64,000 nt of DNA from Actinoplanes solisilvae. Lineage in GTDB: Bacteria > Actinomycetota > Actinomycetes > Mycobacteriales > Micromonosporaceae. A program made the translations under genes and the position numbers. The notes beneath the pieces are model-generated. The model worked only from the letters and a program-made list of their open reading frames with translations, had not been told where the DNA came from and searched no databases. The DNA is taken from contig NZ_RJAC01000015.1 in NCBI RefSeq assembly GCF_003999975.1, positions 160,533-224,532 on the forward strand, read 5' to 3'. Position 1 is the stretch's first letter, and the number at the start of each line of letters is the position of its first letter. This document shows positions 18,074 through 27,147 of this stretch, one piece after another.

Positions 18074-18800
18074 CCCGCACGACGACCTCACGGCGATCGC
18101 CGACGAGGCCCGGCGAGCCACGGTGCTGCCCACGGCCGGCTCGTTACGGCAGCGCAGCGACCGGCGTCGCCGTCTCCGTCGTCGCCTGGCCGCCGCCGGA
18201 GCGGGCCTCGCCGTGCTGGCCGCGGCCGGCGGCACGACCCTGGCGACCCGGGACCGGTCAACGATTCCCCCGACTTCTCCGCCCGCCTGGGTAACGCCGC
18301 CCGCTGGGGCGCGACTGCCCGGTGGGGTGACGCCATCCGCCGGGGTAACGCCGTCCGCGCCCGCCTCGGCCGGCCCCCAGGACATCCTCGCCGGCCGGCG
18401 ACAGATCCGGATCGGGGTGCCCGGCCTGAAGGGCACGTCGCTGGCGATCGGCCCCGACGACGACCGGGTGCGCGCGGGCACCGTACCGTCGCTGTGGGTC
18501 CTGCGCCCGGCGGGCAAGAACTTCCGCATCATGTCGGGCCAGCTCTGCATGACGGTCGTTCACGACACCGCCCCCGGCAGCGTCCGCGGCCACGCGTGCG
18601 ACCCGGCCGCCTCGACGCAGCTCTTCCGCGTCGACCGTCAGCCGGACGGCACATACTCGCTGTTCCAGGGCCGCCGCTACGTCCAGGTCGTCGACGGCAC
18701 GAACGCGCTGGTCCCCGACCTGCCCGAGGCCCTGACCACCACGTACGAGTTCGAAGACCGGGGCCTCGCTCTCACCGAGGGCGGTTCGTCCCCGAGGTGA
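18066..18800 (+). CDS. Single-pass membrane protein coupled to the sigma factor
   Basis: 244 residues. A cytoplasmic N-terminus of about 45 residues with a run of arginines precedes one hydrophobic segment (about 42-62). A Pro/Thr/Gly-rich linker with repeated VTPSAGV-like units follows, then an extracellular domain of about 140 residues with two cysteines (QLCMTV and HACDP) and a pattern suggestive of a beta-trefoil or ricin-like fold. Position and topology fit an anti-sigma factor, but I see no zinc-binding anti-sigma (HxxxCxxC) motif, so the role is inferred only from coupling. The gene overlaps the sigma factor gene by eight bases. Confidence 0.75.
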   Translation: MADPHDDLTAIADEARRATVLPTAGSLRQRSDRRRRLRRRLAAAGAGLAVLAAAGGTTLATRDRSTIPPTSPPAWVTPPAGARLPGGVTPSAGVTPSAPASAGPQDILAGRRQIRIGVPGLKGTSLAIGPDDDRVRAGTVPSLWVLRPAGKNFRIMSGQLCMTVVHDTAPGSVRGHACDPAASTQLFRVDRQPDGTYSLFQGRRYVQVVDGTNALVPDLPEALTTTYEFEDRGLALTEGGSSPR

Positions 18801-18942
18801 CGGTGCGCAGGACACCGCCCGCCAGCCCGCGTGGACAGCTCCGCGACCACCCGGCTACCGCCACAGGCTGCCCGAAGCGGATGCCGCGGCGAAGCTCGCT
18901 GGTTACGCCGGCCCGCAAACAGTCTTGTCCATCCGCGGCGGC

Positions 18943-19476
18943 TCAGCCGTTCACGACCAGCGCGCTCAGGAACAGGGCGAACGCTGCCCAGGTCGCCACG
19001 AGTTGAAGCCAGTTGATCGTGAAGTAGCGCTGCCGCCCCGCTTCCCAGCCCGGCGGCATAGCCTCGGGATCCCAGCCCAGAATCACGTTGTACTGCGGTG
19101 TCTTCCACACGTTCGAGACGACGAGAATGCCGACGATCACGACGGCCAGCCCGATCGCCGTGAGCACGAACGACGCCGACCCGGGGTCGTCCCACAGCAG
19201 TACGAGCGCCACGATGGCCGCGATCGTCGTCCCGCCGGACCAAGCCAGGTTGTACGCCTGGCCGAGCCCGTTGCCGGCGTACCGGAGGAACGTCTCCATG
19301 AAGCCACGGAACTCACGCCCGCTCATCGCCGCCTGCATGGGCCGCAGAATCGTGCACAACCCGCCCAGGAACCCGGCCGCAAGCCCGACAAGAAAGACCG
19401 ACGCCGCCAGCGCCCAATTCTCGGCCGTCATTGCGAACCCCCAGACTCCGCTCCCGAGTTGATCGCCCAGCGGCAT
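18943..19476 (-). CDS. DUF1772-like small integral membrane protein
   Basis: 177 residues from ATG 19476 with GGAG seven bases upstream; ATG 19431, giving 162 residues that begin just before the first helix, is also plausible. Four hydrophobic segments are visible, with the motif MQAAMSGREFRGFMETFLRY between the first two and FLSALVVNG at the end. The pattern resembles the DUF1772 family of unknown function. It stands alone between convergent and divergent neighbours. Confidence 0.75.
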   Translation of the reverse strand: MPLGDQLGSGVWGFAMTAENWALAASVFLVGLAAGFLGGLCTILRPMQAAMSGREFRGFMETFLRYAGNGLGQAYNLAWSGGTTIAAIVALVLLWDDPGSASFVLTAIGLAVVIVGILVVSNVWKTPQYNVILGWDPEAMPPGWEAGRQRYFTINWLQLVATWAAFALFLSALVVNG

Positions 19477-19594
19477 CGCCGGACTCCGGCCGCACGACTC
19501 GACCGATCAGTACGAGACCGCGGCTCCTTCGAGATTGCGCAGAACGGCTACCCGGCGGCCATCCGCCGATTGGCTCGGCCTTCGCGCGCGATCA

Positions 19595-21892
19595 TCAGGA
19601 CAGGCGGCCGGCGATCTCTTCGGGCGCTGCGGGCTGCTGGCCGGCCAGTAAGCGGGCTATGCCGTCGGCGGAGGTCGGCTCGGCGAGGTGGTAGCCCTGG
19701 CCCAGGGTGTAGCCGAGTTCGCGCAGGGCGGTCACCTGCTCGGGGCATTCGATGCCCTCGGCCACGGTGGCCAGGCCGAACGCGTTCGCAAGCTGGATCA
19801 CGGCGCGGGCGACCGCCTGGCGGGCGTCGACAGCGGCGGGGCGGCCGTCGTCGATCTCGATGCCGTCGACGAAGGACTTGTCGAGTTTGACGATCGCGGC
19901 GGGGAACGCCCGCAGGAGGCTCAACGATGACTCGCCGGTGCCGAAGTCGTCGAGGGCGAGCCGGATGCCCATGCGGTCGAGTTCGTACAGTGCCCGGGAC
20001 ACCTGCTGGCCGCACAGCACCGCTGACTCGGTCACCTCGAGAACGAGGCGGTCGCACGGCAGTCCGCTGTCGGCCAGAGCACCGGCCACGTCCCGTACGA
20101 AATCGGGGTCGTGCAGTTGCCGGGCCGAGACGTTCAGTCCGGCTTCGAGCAGCGCGTCGGGCCCGAACTCGGCCAGCCACGCCGCGGCCTGCCGGCACGT
20201 CTCGCGCAGCACGAACCGGCCCAGCGGCACGATCAGGCCGGTACGCTCGGCGGCCGCGATGAACTCGTTCGGGCCGACCACGCCGCGCGCCGGGTGGTGC
20301 CACCGGACCAGCGCCTCGACCCCGATCAGACGATGGTCGTCGAGCCGGACGATCGGCTGGTAGACCACTCGGAACTCGTCGTCGTCCAGGGCTCGCCGCA
20401 ATTCGCCGCCGAGTTGCATGTGGTCCAGGACCGGCTCCCCCATGCCGTCGACGTAGCGTACGAAACCGGCCTTTCCTCGCTGCTTGGCCGTATACATCGC
20501 GACGTCGGCGTCGCGCAGCACGGAGTCGAGGGTGTCGCCGGGCGCCGATACGGCGACGCCGATGCTGGCCTGGATCAGCAGACGGTGCTCGCTGATCGGC
20601 TGCGAGAGCGCTTCGACCAAGCGCTGGGCCAGGCCCTCGGGGTCGGGGCCGGTCAGCAGCACCGCGAACTCGTCGCCACCCACCCGCGCGGGCAGGCCGC
20701 TGTCGCCCACCTCGGTCCGCAGCCGGCGCGCCACCGAGATCAGCAACTGGTCACCGACGCCGTGCCCGAGCAAATCGTTCACGGCTTTGAAGTCGTCCAG
20801 GTCTATCAGCAGCACCGACGCGCGTAGGGGCAGCGCGGCCGTGAGCCGCTCGCGGAACAGCGCACGGTTGGCCAGCCCGGTCAGACCGTCGTGGCTGACC
20901 TCGTACTGGAGACGTTCCTCCTGGAGACGCGCGTTCCGCAGGAGACGGGCGTTCTCGGCGTACGCGAGATATTGCCGCACCATGACCAGAGCGCTCACCG
21001 CGACCGCGACGATCAGCACCACCCGAACCGGTGGGCGCAGCGGCGCTCCGAAGGCAACGGCGATCAGTGGTACGTCGACCAGCAGCATCGCCAGATAGGG
21101 GAAGAGCACTCGATTGCGGGCCGGGGCGCGGCGGGCGCGGCGCTGGGCGGCGACGCCGAGCGTGAACAGCAGCGGCGCCAGCGGCATGACGATCGCCTGG
21201 GCCGGAACCGTGGCGATGTAGCCGAACTGCACGGCGAGGACGGCGACGCCCCCGGCCGGAACGCCGCCGGCCGCCGCGATGAAGCGGATCGCGACGCGGT
21301 CGACCGGGCTCCCGTCGAGGAACGACACCTTCGTCGCCGCGCCGACCGCGACCAGCAGACCGAGACCGATCAGCAGCGTCGCCTGCGCGCTCCACGGTTC
21401 GCGGGCCGAGAGCATCGGGGCCAGCCCGAGATACCACGCCACCGCCGCGCAGCCGAGAAACGTGATCATCCGGTCGAGCACCATGCGCCACCGCTCGGCG
21501 CCGCCGGCCGCGACGACCGGCACGCGCGCGACGGCGTAGATGGCGAGCAGGAATCCGATGGCCGCGAACGCCGCCGCCGGGGCCGGCATGTTGCGGGTGC
21601 GCACCTGGTCGAGGTGGGTGAACATGTCCACCGCGAGCCAGGCGTACCCGATCGTCAGAGAGCCGGCGGCGAGCAGCATGGCCCGCCAGAACCGGGCGGC
21701 GACGGGGTCGAGATCCGGCGTACGGCGGATCAGGTCGTAGCCGCACGCGGTGGCGAGCAGGCCGCCGGCCGGCACGACGACGTAGCCGTACGCCTCGGGG
21801 CCGAGACCGGCCCTCAGGTAGGCCACGCACCAGAGGGCACCGATCGCGGCGACGACGGCAGTAGCCCACACATACCGGCGTCCCGACGTCAC
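19595..21892 (-). CDS. Membrane diguanylate cyclase/phosphodiesterase (GGDEF-EAL)
   Basis: 765 residues. The N-terminal 300 residues contain about eight hydrophobic segments forming a membrane sensor. The GGDEF domain has an intact signature GGDEF at 405-409 (RVGGDEFAVLL), so c-di-GMP synthesis is possible. The EAL domain has EAL at 526-528 (IGVEALVRWHHP) and a DDFGTGESSL loop, consistent with an active phosphodiesterase. Which activity dominates cannot be told from sequence. The gene is monocistronic as far as can be seen and is followed by the weakly spaced DUF1772-like gene on the same strand. Confidence 0.95.
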   Translation of the reverse strand: MTSGRRYVWATAVVAAIGALWCVAYLRAGLGPEAYGYVVVPAGGLLATACGYDLIRRTPDLDPVAARFWRAMLLAAGSLTIGYAWLAVDMFTHLDQVRTRNMPAPAAAFAAIGFLLAIYAVARVPVVAAGGAERWRMVLDRMITFLGCAAVAWYLGLAPMLSAREPWSAQATLLIGLGLLVAVGAATKVSFLDGSPVDRVAIRFIAAAGGVPAGGVAVLAVQFGYIATVPAQAIVMPLAPLLFTLGVAAQRRARRAPARNRVLFPYLAMLLVDVPLIAVAFGAPLRPPVRVVLIVAVAVSALVMVRQYLAYAENARLLRNARLQEERLQYEVSHDGLTGLANRALFRERLTAALPLRASVLLIDLDDFKAVNDLLGHGVGDQLLISVARRLRTEVGDSGLPARVGGDEFAVLLTGPDPEGLAQRLVEALSQPISEHRLLIQASIGVAVSAPGDTLDSVLRDADVAMYTAKQRGKAGFVRYVDGMGEPVLDHMQLGGELRRALDDDEFRVVYQPIVRLDDHRLIGVEALVRWHHPARGVVGPNEFIAAAERTGLIVPLGRFVLRETCRQAAAWLAEFGPDALLEAGLNVSARQLHDPDFVRDVAGALADSGLPCDRLVLEVTESAVLCGQQVSRALYELDRMGIRLALDDFGTGESSLSLLRAFPAAIVKLDKSFVDGIEIDDGRPAAVDARQAVARAVIQLANAFGLATVAEGIECPEQVTALRELGYTLGQGYHLAEPTSADGIARLLAGQQPAAPEEIAGRLS

Positions 21893-21970
21893 GGGCCCGA
21901 CACTAACCGTTCCGATGTGGAGCGGATCTCCCCCGAACGTTCGACCTTCGCGCCGCCTGGCGCCGGCGGG

Positions 21971-23926
21971 TCAGCCCTTCACCGCGCCGGCCGTGAGCCC
22001 CTCGGTCAGGAAGCGCTGCCCGAAGGCGTACATGATGACCACGGGGAGGCTGACGAGCAGGGACGCCGCGGCGAGCTGGCCCTGCGGGACGACGTCGCCG
22101 GCGATCATCGACTGCATGCCGACGGGGAGGGTCTTGTACTCGTCCTTGGTGATGAACACGAAGGCGAACAGGAACTCGTTCCAGGCGTTGGTCAGTGTGA
22201 ACAACCCGACCGCGAGCAGACCCGGCTTCGCGAGGGGCAGCACGATCCGGCCGAACGCCTGCACACGGGTGCACCCGTCGACGAGCGCGGCCTCCTCGAG
22301 GTCGATGGGGATCGACGAGAAGTATCCGGCCAGCAGCCAGGTCGCGAACGGCAGCGTGAACGTCGGATAGGTCACCACCAGCGACCACAGCGAGTCGGTG
22401 AGCCGCCACCCGATGAGGAGCTGGTAGAGCGGGATGAACAGCAGCGCGCCCGGCATCACATAGGTGAGCAGCACCGTGACGGTGAAGCCCTGCGCGCCGC
22501 GGAACCGGAGCCGGGCCAGGGCATAGCCGGCCAGGACGGCACAGACCAGCGCGACCACGGTGGACGCGGCGGACACGAGAATGGTGTTGAGATACCAGCG
22601 GCCGAACGGCTGGTTGGTGAACAGGGCGCCGAATTGCTCCAACGTCCACGGCATCGGCCACAGGTCGTCGGTGCGCGAGACGACCTGGCCCTCCGACTTG
22701 AAGGCCGTGACGGCGATCCAATACATCGGGCCGAGCACGAAGGCCAGCAACCCGGCCATCGCCACGCCCGATCCCACCTTCGAGAGCAGAGCCGACGTAC
22801 GCCGTCCGCCTCTGGTTCGGAGCTCGGAGACCACGCGCCCGACCGCCGCCGCGATCAGCAGAATCACGCCGAGGACGGCCGCGGCTCTCCAGAAGATCTG
22901 CGGCGACGCCCAGAACAGCAGCACGGTGACCGCGGCGGTGAACACCCACGGCAGCGCCCGGCGGGTCGGCCCGGGCATGCGGGTGCCGGTGTCGTCGCGC
23001 AGCAGCCGGACCAGGAAGAACACGAGGCCGGCGATGATCGGGAGCATGACCAGGGTGACCGCCGCCCCGGCCCCGTACTGGAGTTGCAGGATCGCCTTCG
23101 AATAGGCGACCAGCACGTACGGCGCGGTCACGTCGCCGGGGCCGCCCTGGGTCAGCAGCCAGATCAGGTCGAAGTTGTTGAACGTCCAGATCGACGACAG
23201 GGTCACGGTCACGGTGATCACGTGGCGCAGGCCGGGCAGCGTCACGTGCACGAACCGCTGCCAGGTCGAGGCGCCGTCGATGGTCGCCGCCTCGTACTGG
23301 TCGGCCGGAATCGCCTTGAGCCCGGCAAGGAAACAGACAGTGAAGAACGGCACGCCCTTCCACACGTTCACGAGGATCACCGACGGCATGGCCAGCGACG
23401 GATCCGACAGCCACCCCGCCGGCCAGGCGTCGACGAGGTTCAGGCTGGCCAGCAGCGGTCCGATCCCCGAGATGGTGAGCAGGTTGTTCACGCTGCCGAA
23501 GATCGGGTCGAGCAGCGAGCGCCAGCTGAACGCCGTGACCACCGTCGGCACGACCCACGGCACCAGCAGGAGCCCGGTCAGCACCGCCCGCCCCCGTCGC
23601 CGATGGTGCAGCAGCAGTGCCGCGGCGAGCCCCAGCACCACCTTGAACACCTCGGCCCAGGCGGTGAAGACGAACGAGTTCACCACACCCGTACGGAACT
23701 GGTCGTCGCCGATGAGGGCGAGGTAGTTGTCCAGTCCGACGAACACGCTCTCGGACCCGTGCCGCTCGGTGGTGCTGGTGACCATCGAGCGGACGATCGG
23801 CACGAGCACGAGCGCCCCGACCAGGATGGCCGTCGGAGCCAGGAACAACGTTGCCAGCCGCCAGTCGCGCCCGAGCCGCCGCTGGACCTTGGTCAGGGAG
23901 CCGAGCGCCGGCCCGGGCGATCTCAC
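21971..23926 (-). CDS. Fused two-domain sugar ABC permease (MalF-MalG type)
   Basis: 651 residues, about twice a normal sugar permease. The first half (1-330) has six hydrophobic segments and the ATPase-contact loop EAATIDGASTWQRFVHVTLP. A linker (about 330-400) carries two extra hydrophobic stretches. The second half (about 400-651) is MalG-like with its own loop EAALVDGCTRVQAFGRIVLP. The gene overlaps the upstream binding-protein gene by four bases. No ATPase is encoded nearby, so it probably uses a shared MsiK-type ATPase, as known for actinomycete sugar importers. The frame is continuous, so the fusion is not an obvious sequencing error. Confidence 0.9.
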   Translation of the reverse strand: MRSPGPALGSLTKVQRRLGRDWRLATLFLAPTAILVGALVLVPIVRSMVTSTTERHGSESVFVGLDNYLALIGDDQFRTGVVNSFVFTAWAEVFKVVLGLAAALLLHHRRRGRAVLTGLLLVPWVVPTVVTAFSWRSLLDPIFGSVNNLLTISGIGPLLASLNLVDAWPAGWLSDPSLAMPSVILVNVWKGVPFFTVCFLAGLKAIPADQYEAATIDGASTWQRFVHVTLPGLRHVITVTVTLSSIWTFNNFDLIWLLTQGGPGDVTAPYVLVAYSKAILQLQYGAGAAVTLVMLPIIAGLVFFLVRLLRDDTGTRMPGPTRRALPWVFTAAVTVLLFWASPQIFWRAAAVLGVILLIAAAVGRVVSELRTRGGRRTSALLSKVGSGVAMAGLLAFVLGPMYWIAVTAFKSEGQVVSRTDDLWPMPWTLEQFGALFTNQPFGRWYLNTILVSAASTVVALVCAVLAGYALARLRFRGAQGFTVTVLLTYVMPGALLFIPLYQLLIGWRLTDSLWSLVVTYPTFTLPFATWLLAGYFSSIPIDLEEAALVDGCTRVQAFGRIVLPLAKPGLLAVGLFTLTNAWNEFLFAFVFITKDEYKTLPVGMQSMIAGDVVPQGQLAAASLLVSLPVVIMYAFGQRFLTEGLTAGAVKG

Positions 23927-25353
23927 TGCGGCAGCCCCTGCTGGGCGAAGATCTGCACCATCTTCGCGTGGGCGGCGCTCACGGCCTGCGCGGGCGCGGC
24001 GCCCTGTACGACCTGCTGCATCATGTCGGTGAGGACGTAGGCGGCGACGACGGCCTGCTGACCGGCGCTGGCCTTCTGCGGGAAGGTCAGTTCGTTCTTG
24101 GTCTTGAGCGGCAGCGGCTGCTGCGACATGGTGCGCAGCATCGGGAAGGCCGGGTCACCACCGGCGAAGTACGGGTCGGCGTCCCAGACCTTGTTCCAGG
24201 CGGGCATCACCAGGCCGGGCGCCTCCTTGGCCACGCCGACCAGCGCGGGCGCGCTGACCAGGTACTGCGCGAGCAGCTTGGCCAGCGGCGCGTTCTTGGC
24301 CCCCTTGAAGACCGTGAACCCCTGCGACTGGCCGAGCAGCAGCGACTTGTCGGTCGCCGGGCCGGTGCAGTCGGAGAACACGTGCGTGTTTTCGTACACC
24401 GGGTTCTTCTTGGTCTTGGAATCGGCGTAGACGCTGAAGCTGTTGCGCGTGTAGCCGAGCACCCCGGCCAGCCAGTTCTCGTTGTTGCTGGTGTCGGTCC
24501 AGCTCGCCACCCCGGGCGGGAGCATCGGCTTGTACTTCGGATTGGTGTAGATGTCGCCCAGGAAGGTCACCGCCTGCACCGTCTCGGGCGAGTTGAAGGT
24601 GACCTTCTTCCCGTCGTTCGAGGCGATAGCCCCACCGTACGAGTTGATCAGCGCCTCGATCATGCCGTTGCCGTCGCCGGAGCGGTTCACGGTCATTCCC
24701 CACCCGAACCGCCGCTTGCCCGGATCGGAGATCTCCAGGCACACGTCCCGCAGTTCCTCCCAGGAGTAGACGTCCTTCGGGGTGATGCTCTTCTCCTGCA
24801 TCCAGTCCTTGCGCAGGAACGACCCGATCCCGATGAAGTGGTAGGGGATCGCGTACCACTTACCGTCGAAGACGCAGAAGTTCTTCGCCGTGGCGCAGGG
24901 CTCGCCGTACACGGCGGTCAGCGCCTGGACGACGTCGGTCACGTCCTCGAGGTCGCCCAGCGCGTGGAACTGCGCGATGAACCGCGAGTCGGTCATGAAC
25001 GCCATGTCCCGGGCCACGCCGCCCTTGACCTCGGCGTCGATCTTGGCGACCACGTCGCCGGCGTCAGCCTGGACCAGGCTGTTCTCGATCTTCGTGCCGG
25101 TTGCCTCGGCGAACTTCTTGACCGAGGCGTCGAGCGCGTCGTTCGCCGCCGTCGAGTAGAGCTTCTGCGACAGCAGGCCCATCGCGGAGCCCTTCAACGA
25201 GGCCGCGCCGTCGAGCAGTTCCTTCGGGACCTCCGGCACCACCGCGGTGGGCGAGTCGGAAGTGCCTCCGCAGGCGGCCAGGCCGGCGGCGCCAAGAACT
25301 CCCACCCCCATCCCCAGAAAGCCGCGCCGGGACCACAACGGACTGTCCCCCAT
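23923..25353 (-). CDS. Sugar ABC transporter substrate-binding lipoprotein
   Basis: 476 residues from ATG 25353, placed eight bases after AAGGAGG; ATG 25359 and GTG 25374 are alternatives. The N-terminus has a twin-arginine-like SRRGFLGMG followed by a lipobox GLAACGG, so it is exported and lipid-anchored. The rest is a family-1 (MalE/UgpB-like) periplasmic binding fold, with YAIPYHFIGIGSFLRKDW and GWGMTVNRSGDG-like stretches. It is the first gene of a two-gene operon with the fused permease. The ligand is unknown; the neighbouring IclR and FAH-family genes suggest a sugar or sugar acid. Confidence 0.93.
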   Translation of the reverse strand: MGDSPLWSRRGFLGMGVGVLGAAGLAACGGTSDSPTAVVPEVPKELLDGAASLKGSAMGLLSQKLYSTAANDALDASVKKFAEATGTKIENSLVQADAGDVVAKIDAEVKGGVARDMAFMTDSRFIAQFHALGDLEDVTDVVQALTAVYGEPCATAKNFCVFDGKWYAIPYHFIGIGSFLRKDWMQEKSITPKDVYSWEELRDVCLEISDPGKRRFGWGMTVNRSGDGNGMIEALINSYGGAIASNDGKKVTFNSPETVQAVTFLGDIYTNPKYKPMLPPGVASWTDTSNNENWLAGVLGYTRNSFSVYADSKTKKNPVYENTHVFSDCTGPATDKSLLLGQSQGFTVFKGAKNAPLAKLLAQYLVSAPALVGVAKEAPGLVMPAWNKVWDADPYFAGGDPAFPMLRTMSQQPLPLKTKNELTFPQKASAGQQAVVAAYVLTDMMQQVVQGAAPAQAVSAAHAKMVQIFAQQGLPQ

Positions 25354-25376
25354 GCCCATCGCCTCCTTCACCACTG

Positions 25377-25390
25377 TTCGAAATTTCGAA
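25377..25390. promoter_or_regulatory. Candidate operator TTCGAAATTTCGAA
   Basis: A perfect 14-base palindrome lies 24 bases upstream of the binding-protein start and downstream of the predicted promoter. A second TTCGA half follows within 12 bases. IclR-type regulators bind short palindromes, and an IclR gene is adjacent, so repression by that protein is a reasonable inference. Confidence 0.55.
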
Positions 25391-25424
25391 TTGACGTTCG
25401 AGATATCGTCTGGAGTGGACGCGA

Positions 25425-25453
25425 CGCTAGAGCACCACCTTGAGGGGTGTCAA
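25425..25453 (-). promoter_or_regulatory. Predicted promoter of the sugar ABC operon
   Basis: On the minus strand a perfect -35 hexamer TTGACA (25453-25448) is separated by 17 bases from CTAGCG (25430-25425), a common actinomycete -10 variant. Transcription would start near 25418 and cross the TTCGAAATTTCGAA palindrome before the gene start. Confidence 0.65.
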
Positions 25454-25476
25454 TGTTTCGATGCTGTATCCGCCGA

Positions 25477-26241
25477 TTAAGGCTGAGTCACGTATCCCAT
25501 GCGCATGGACAGCGTGGCCGCGGCCTCTTTCACGAGACCCGGCCACTCGGCCTCGGCCTGCGGCGACCAGCGGATGATCGGGGCGGAGATGCTCATCGCG
25601 CCGATGGTCGCGCCGGAATGATCGCGGATCGCCGCGGCGACGCACCGCATGGCGCTGTCGGACTCGCCGACGTCCACCGCGACTCCCTCGGCCCGCACCT
25701 GGTCGAGATATGCTCGCAGGCGGTCCGGGTCGGTGATGCTGTTCGGCGTCATACCCGCCAGGTCCTTGCTCAGCACGGCGTCCAGGCCGGCCGGGTCGAG
25801 GCCCGCCAGCAGCGCCTTGCCGACGGCCGTGCAGTGGGCCGGCAGACGCAGCCCGACGCCGGACACCATCCGTACGGGATGGGTGCTGTCGACCTTGACG
25901 AGGTAGACGACGTCGGCGCCGTCGAGCACGGCCACGTGAACCGCCTCGTCGCAGGCCGCCGCCACGTCACGGGTGACACTCTGCGCCTCACGCACCAGGT
26001 CGAGCCGCCCCGAGAAGGCCGCGCCGAGCTGGAACACGGGCATGCCGAGCCGATAGTGCACCGGCTGACCCGGCACGGCGACCAGATACGACCGCTCGAC
26101 GAGCGTCACCAGCAGCTCGTGGACCGTGGTGCGGGGCAGGTCGAGCCGCTCCATGATCTCGCGGGCCGACAGTTGGGGGCGGACCAGGAACAGCTCGAGA
26201 ATGTCGAGAGCGCGGATGACCGCCGGTACCACACGAGCCAT
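25477..26241 (-). CDS. IclR-family transcriptional regulator
   Basis: 254 residues from ATG 26241 with GGAAGGGG upstream. The N-terminal winged helix is clear (RALDILELFL, LSAREIMERLDLPRTTVHEL) and the C-terminal effector-binding domain has the LDAVLSKDLAGMTPNSITDP and RCVAAAIRDHSGATIGAMSI stretches typical of IclR. It lies upstream of, and on the same strand as, the sugar ABC operon and is divergent from the FAH-family enzyme gene across 66 bases, so it probably controls both. The ligand is unknown. Confidence 0.95.
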   Translation of the reverse strand: MARVVPAVIRALDILELFLVRPQLSAREIMERLDLPRTTVHELLVTLVERSYLVAVPGQPVHYRLGMPVFQLGAAFSGRLDLVREAQSVTRDVAAACDEAVHVAVLDGADVVYLVKVDSTHPVRMVSGVGLRLPAHCTAVGKALLAGLDPAGLDAVLSKDLAGMTPNSITDPDRLRAYLDQVRAEGVAVDVGESDSAMRCVAAAIRDHSGATIGAMSISAPIIRWSPQAEAEWPGLVKEAAATLSMRMGYVTQP

Positions 26242-26307
26242 GTTTCAAAGCCCCTTCCTCGCCGCCCGTGAAGGGTAACCGCGTCCCTGTTCCCACAGGA
26301 GGATCAG

Positions 26308-27147
26308 ATGCCCGTCTCCCTGCACCATCTGCCCGGCGGCCGCTGGGCGGTGCGCGACGACGATCGGTGGGGTTCGCTCGACGGCACGCTCGCCGACCTG
26401 CTCGCTCTCCCTCTCGACCAGGCGCGCGCCGTGATCTCCACTTTCGGGGCCGAGCGCGGGGACTTCCCGGCGTCGGCATTGCCGCCTGTCGACCGACAGG
26501 AGATCTGGGCGGCCGGGGTGACATACCTGCGCAGTCGTGACGGCCGCAAGGAAGAATCCCGGCACGGCCATCTCTACGACCAGGTCTACGACAGCGACCG
26601 GCCCGAGCTCTTCTTCAAGTCGAGCCCGTGGCGCGTGGTCGGCGACGGCGACGCGGTCGGCGTCCGCGCCGACTCGGGCTGGGACGTGCCCGAGGCCGAG
26701 ATCGGCGTGGTGCTCAACGCGGGCGGGGAGATCTTCGGCTACACCCTGGGCAACGACATGAGCAGCCGCTCGATCGAGGGCGAGAACCCGCTCTACCTGC
26801 CCCAGGCCAAGGTGTACGACCGTTGCTGCGCGCTCGGTCCGGCCATCATCCCGAGCTGGGCCGCCGGCCCCGGCCCGTTCGAGATCGGCTTGCGGGTGCT
26901 GCGTGAGGGCCAGGAGGCGTACGTGGGAAAGACCTCGACGGCGGCGATGGCTCGCGATTTCGCCGACCTGGCCGGGTGGCTGTTCCGGGCACTGAGCTTC
27001 CCGTACGGAGTGATCCTGCTGACCGGCACCGGAATAGTCCCCGACGCCGACTTCACCACCCACCCCGGCGACACGATCGAGATAACGTCCCCCGCTCTCG
27101 GCACGCTGAGCAACCCGGTCATCGCGGTGGATCACGCTATGCGATAA
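26308..27147 (+). CDS. Fumarylacetoacetate hydrolase (FAH) family enzyme
   Basis: 279 residues from ATG 26308 with AGGAGG upstream. The FAH metal-binding residues are visible in VPEAEIGVVLN and the YTLGNDMSSRSIE segment, and the family core ends with GDTIEITSPALGTLSNPV. Members hydrolyse or rearrange acyl-pyruvates and 2-keto-3-deoxy sugar acids. The N-terminus, GGRWAVRDDDRW, resembles bacterial 2-keto-3-deoxy sugar acid enzymes. Linked to an IclR regulator and a sugar importer, it probably works in sugar-acid breakdown, but the substrate cannot be named. Its 3' end overlaps the convergent response-regulator gene by 16 bases. Confidence 0.9.
   Translation: MPVSLHHLPGGRWAVRDDDRWGSLDGTLADLLALPLDQARAVISTFGAERGDFPASALPPVDRQEIWAAGVTYLRSRDGRKEESRHGHLYDQVYDSDRPELFFKSSPWRVVGDGDAVGVRADSGWDVPEAEIGVVLNAGGEIFGYTLGNDMSSRSIEGENPLYLPQAKVYDRCCALGPAIIPSWAAGPGPFEIGLRVLREGQEAYVGKTSTAAMARDFADLAGWLFRALSFPYGVILLTGTGIVPDADFTTHPGDTIEITSPALGTLSNPVIAVDHAMR

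Noticed and set aside
20891..24040. 1049-codon plus-strand frame opposite the GGDEF-EAL and ABC permease genes
   Set aside because: Crosses two independent, clearly recognised genes on the other strand and looks like random Arg/His/Gln-rich antisense.
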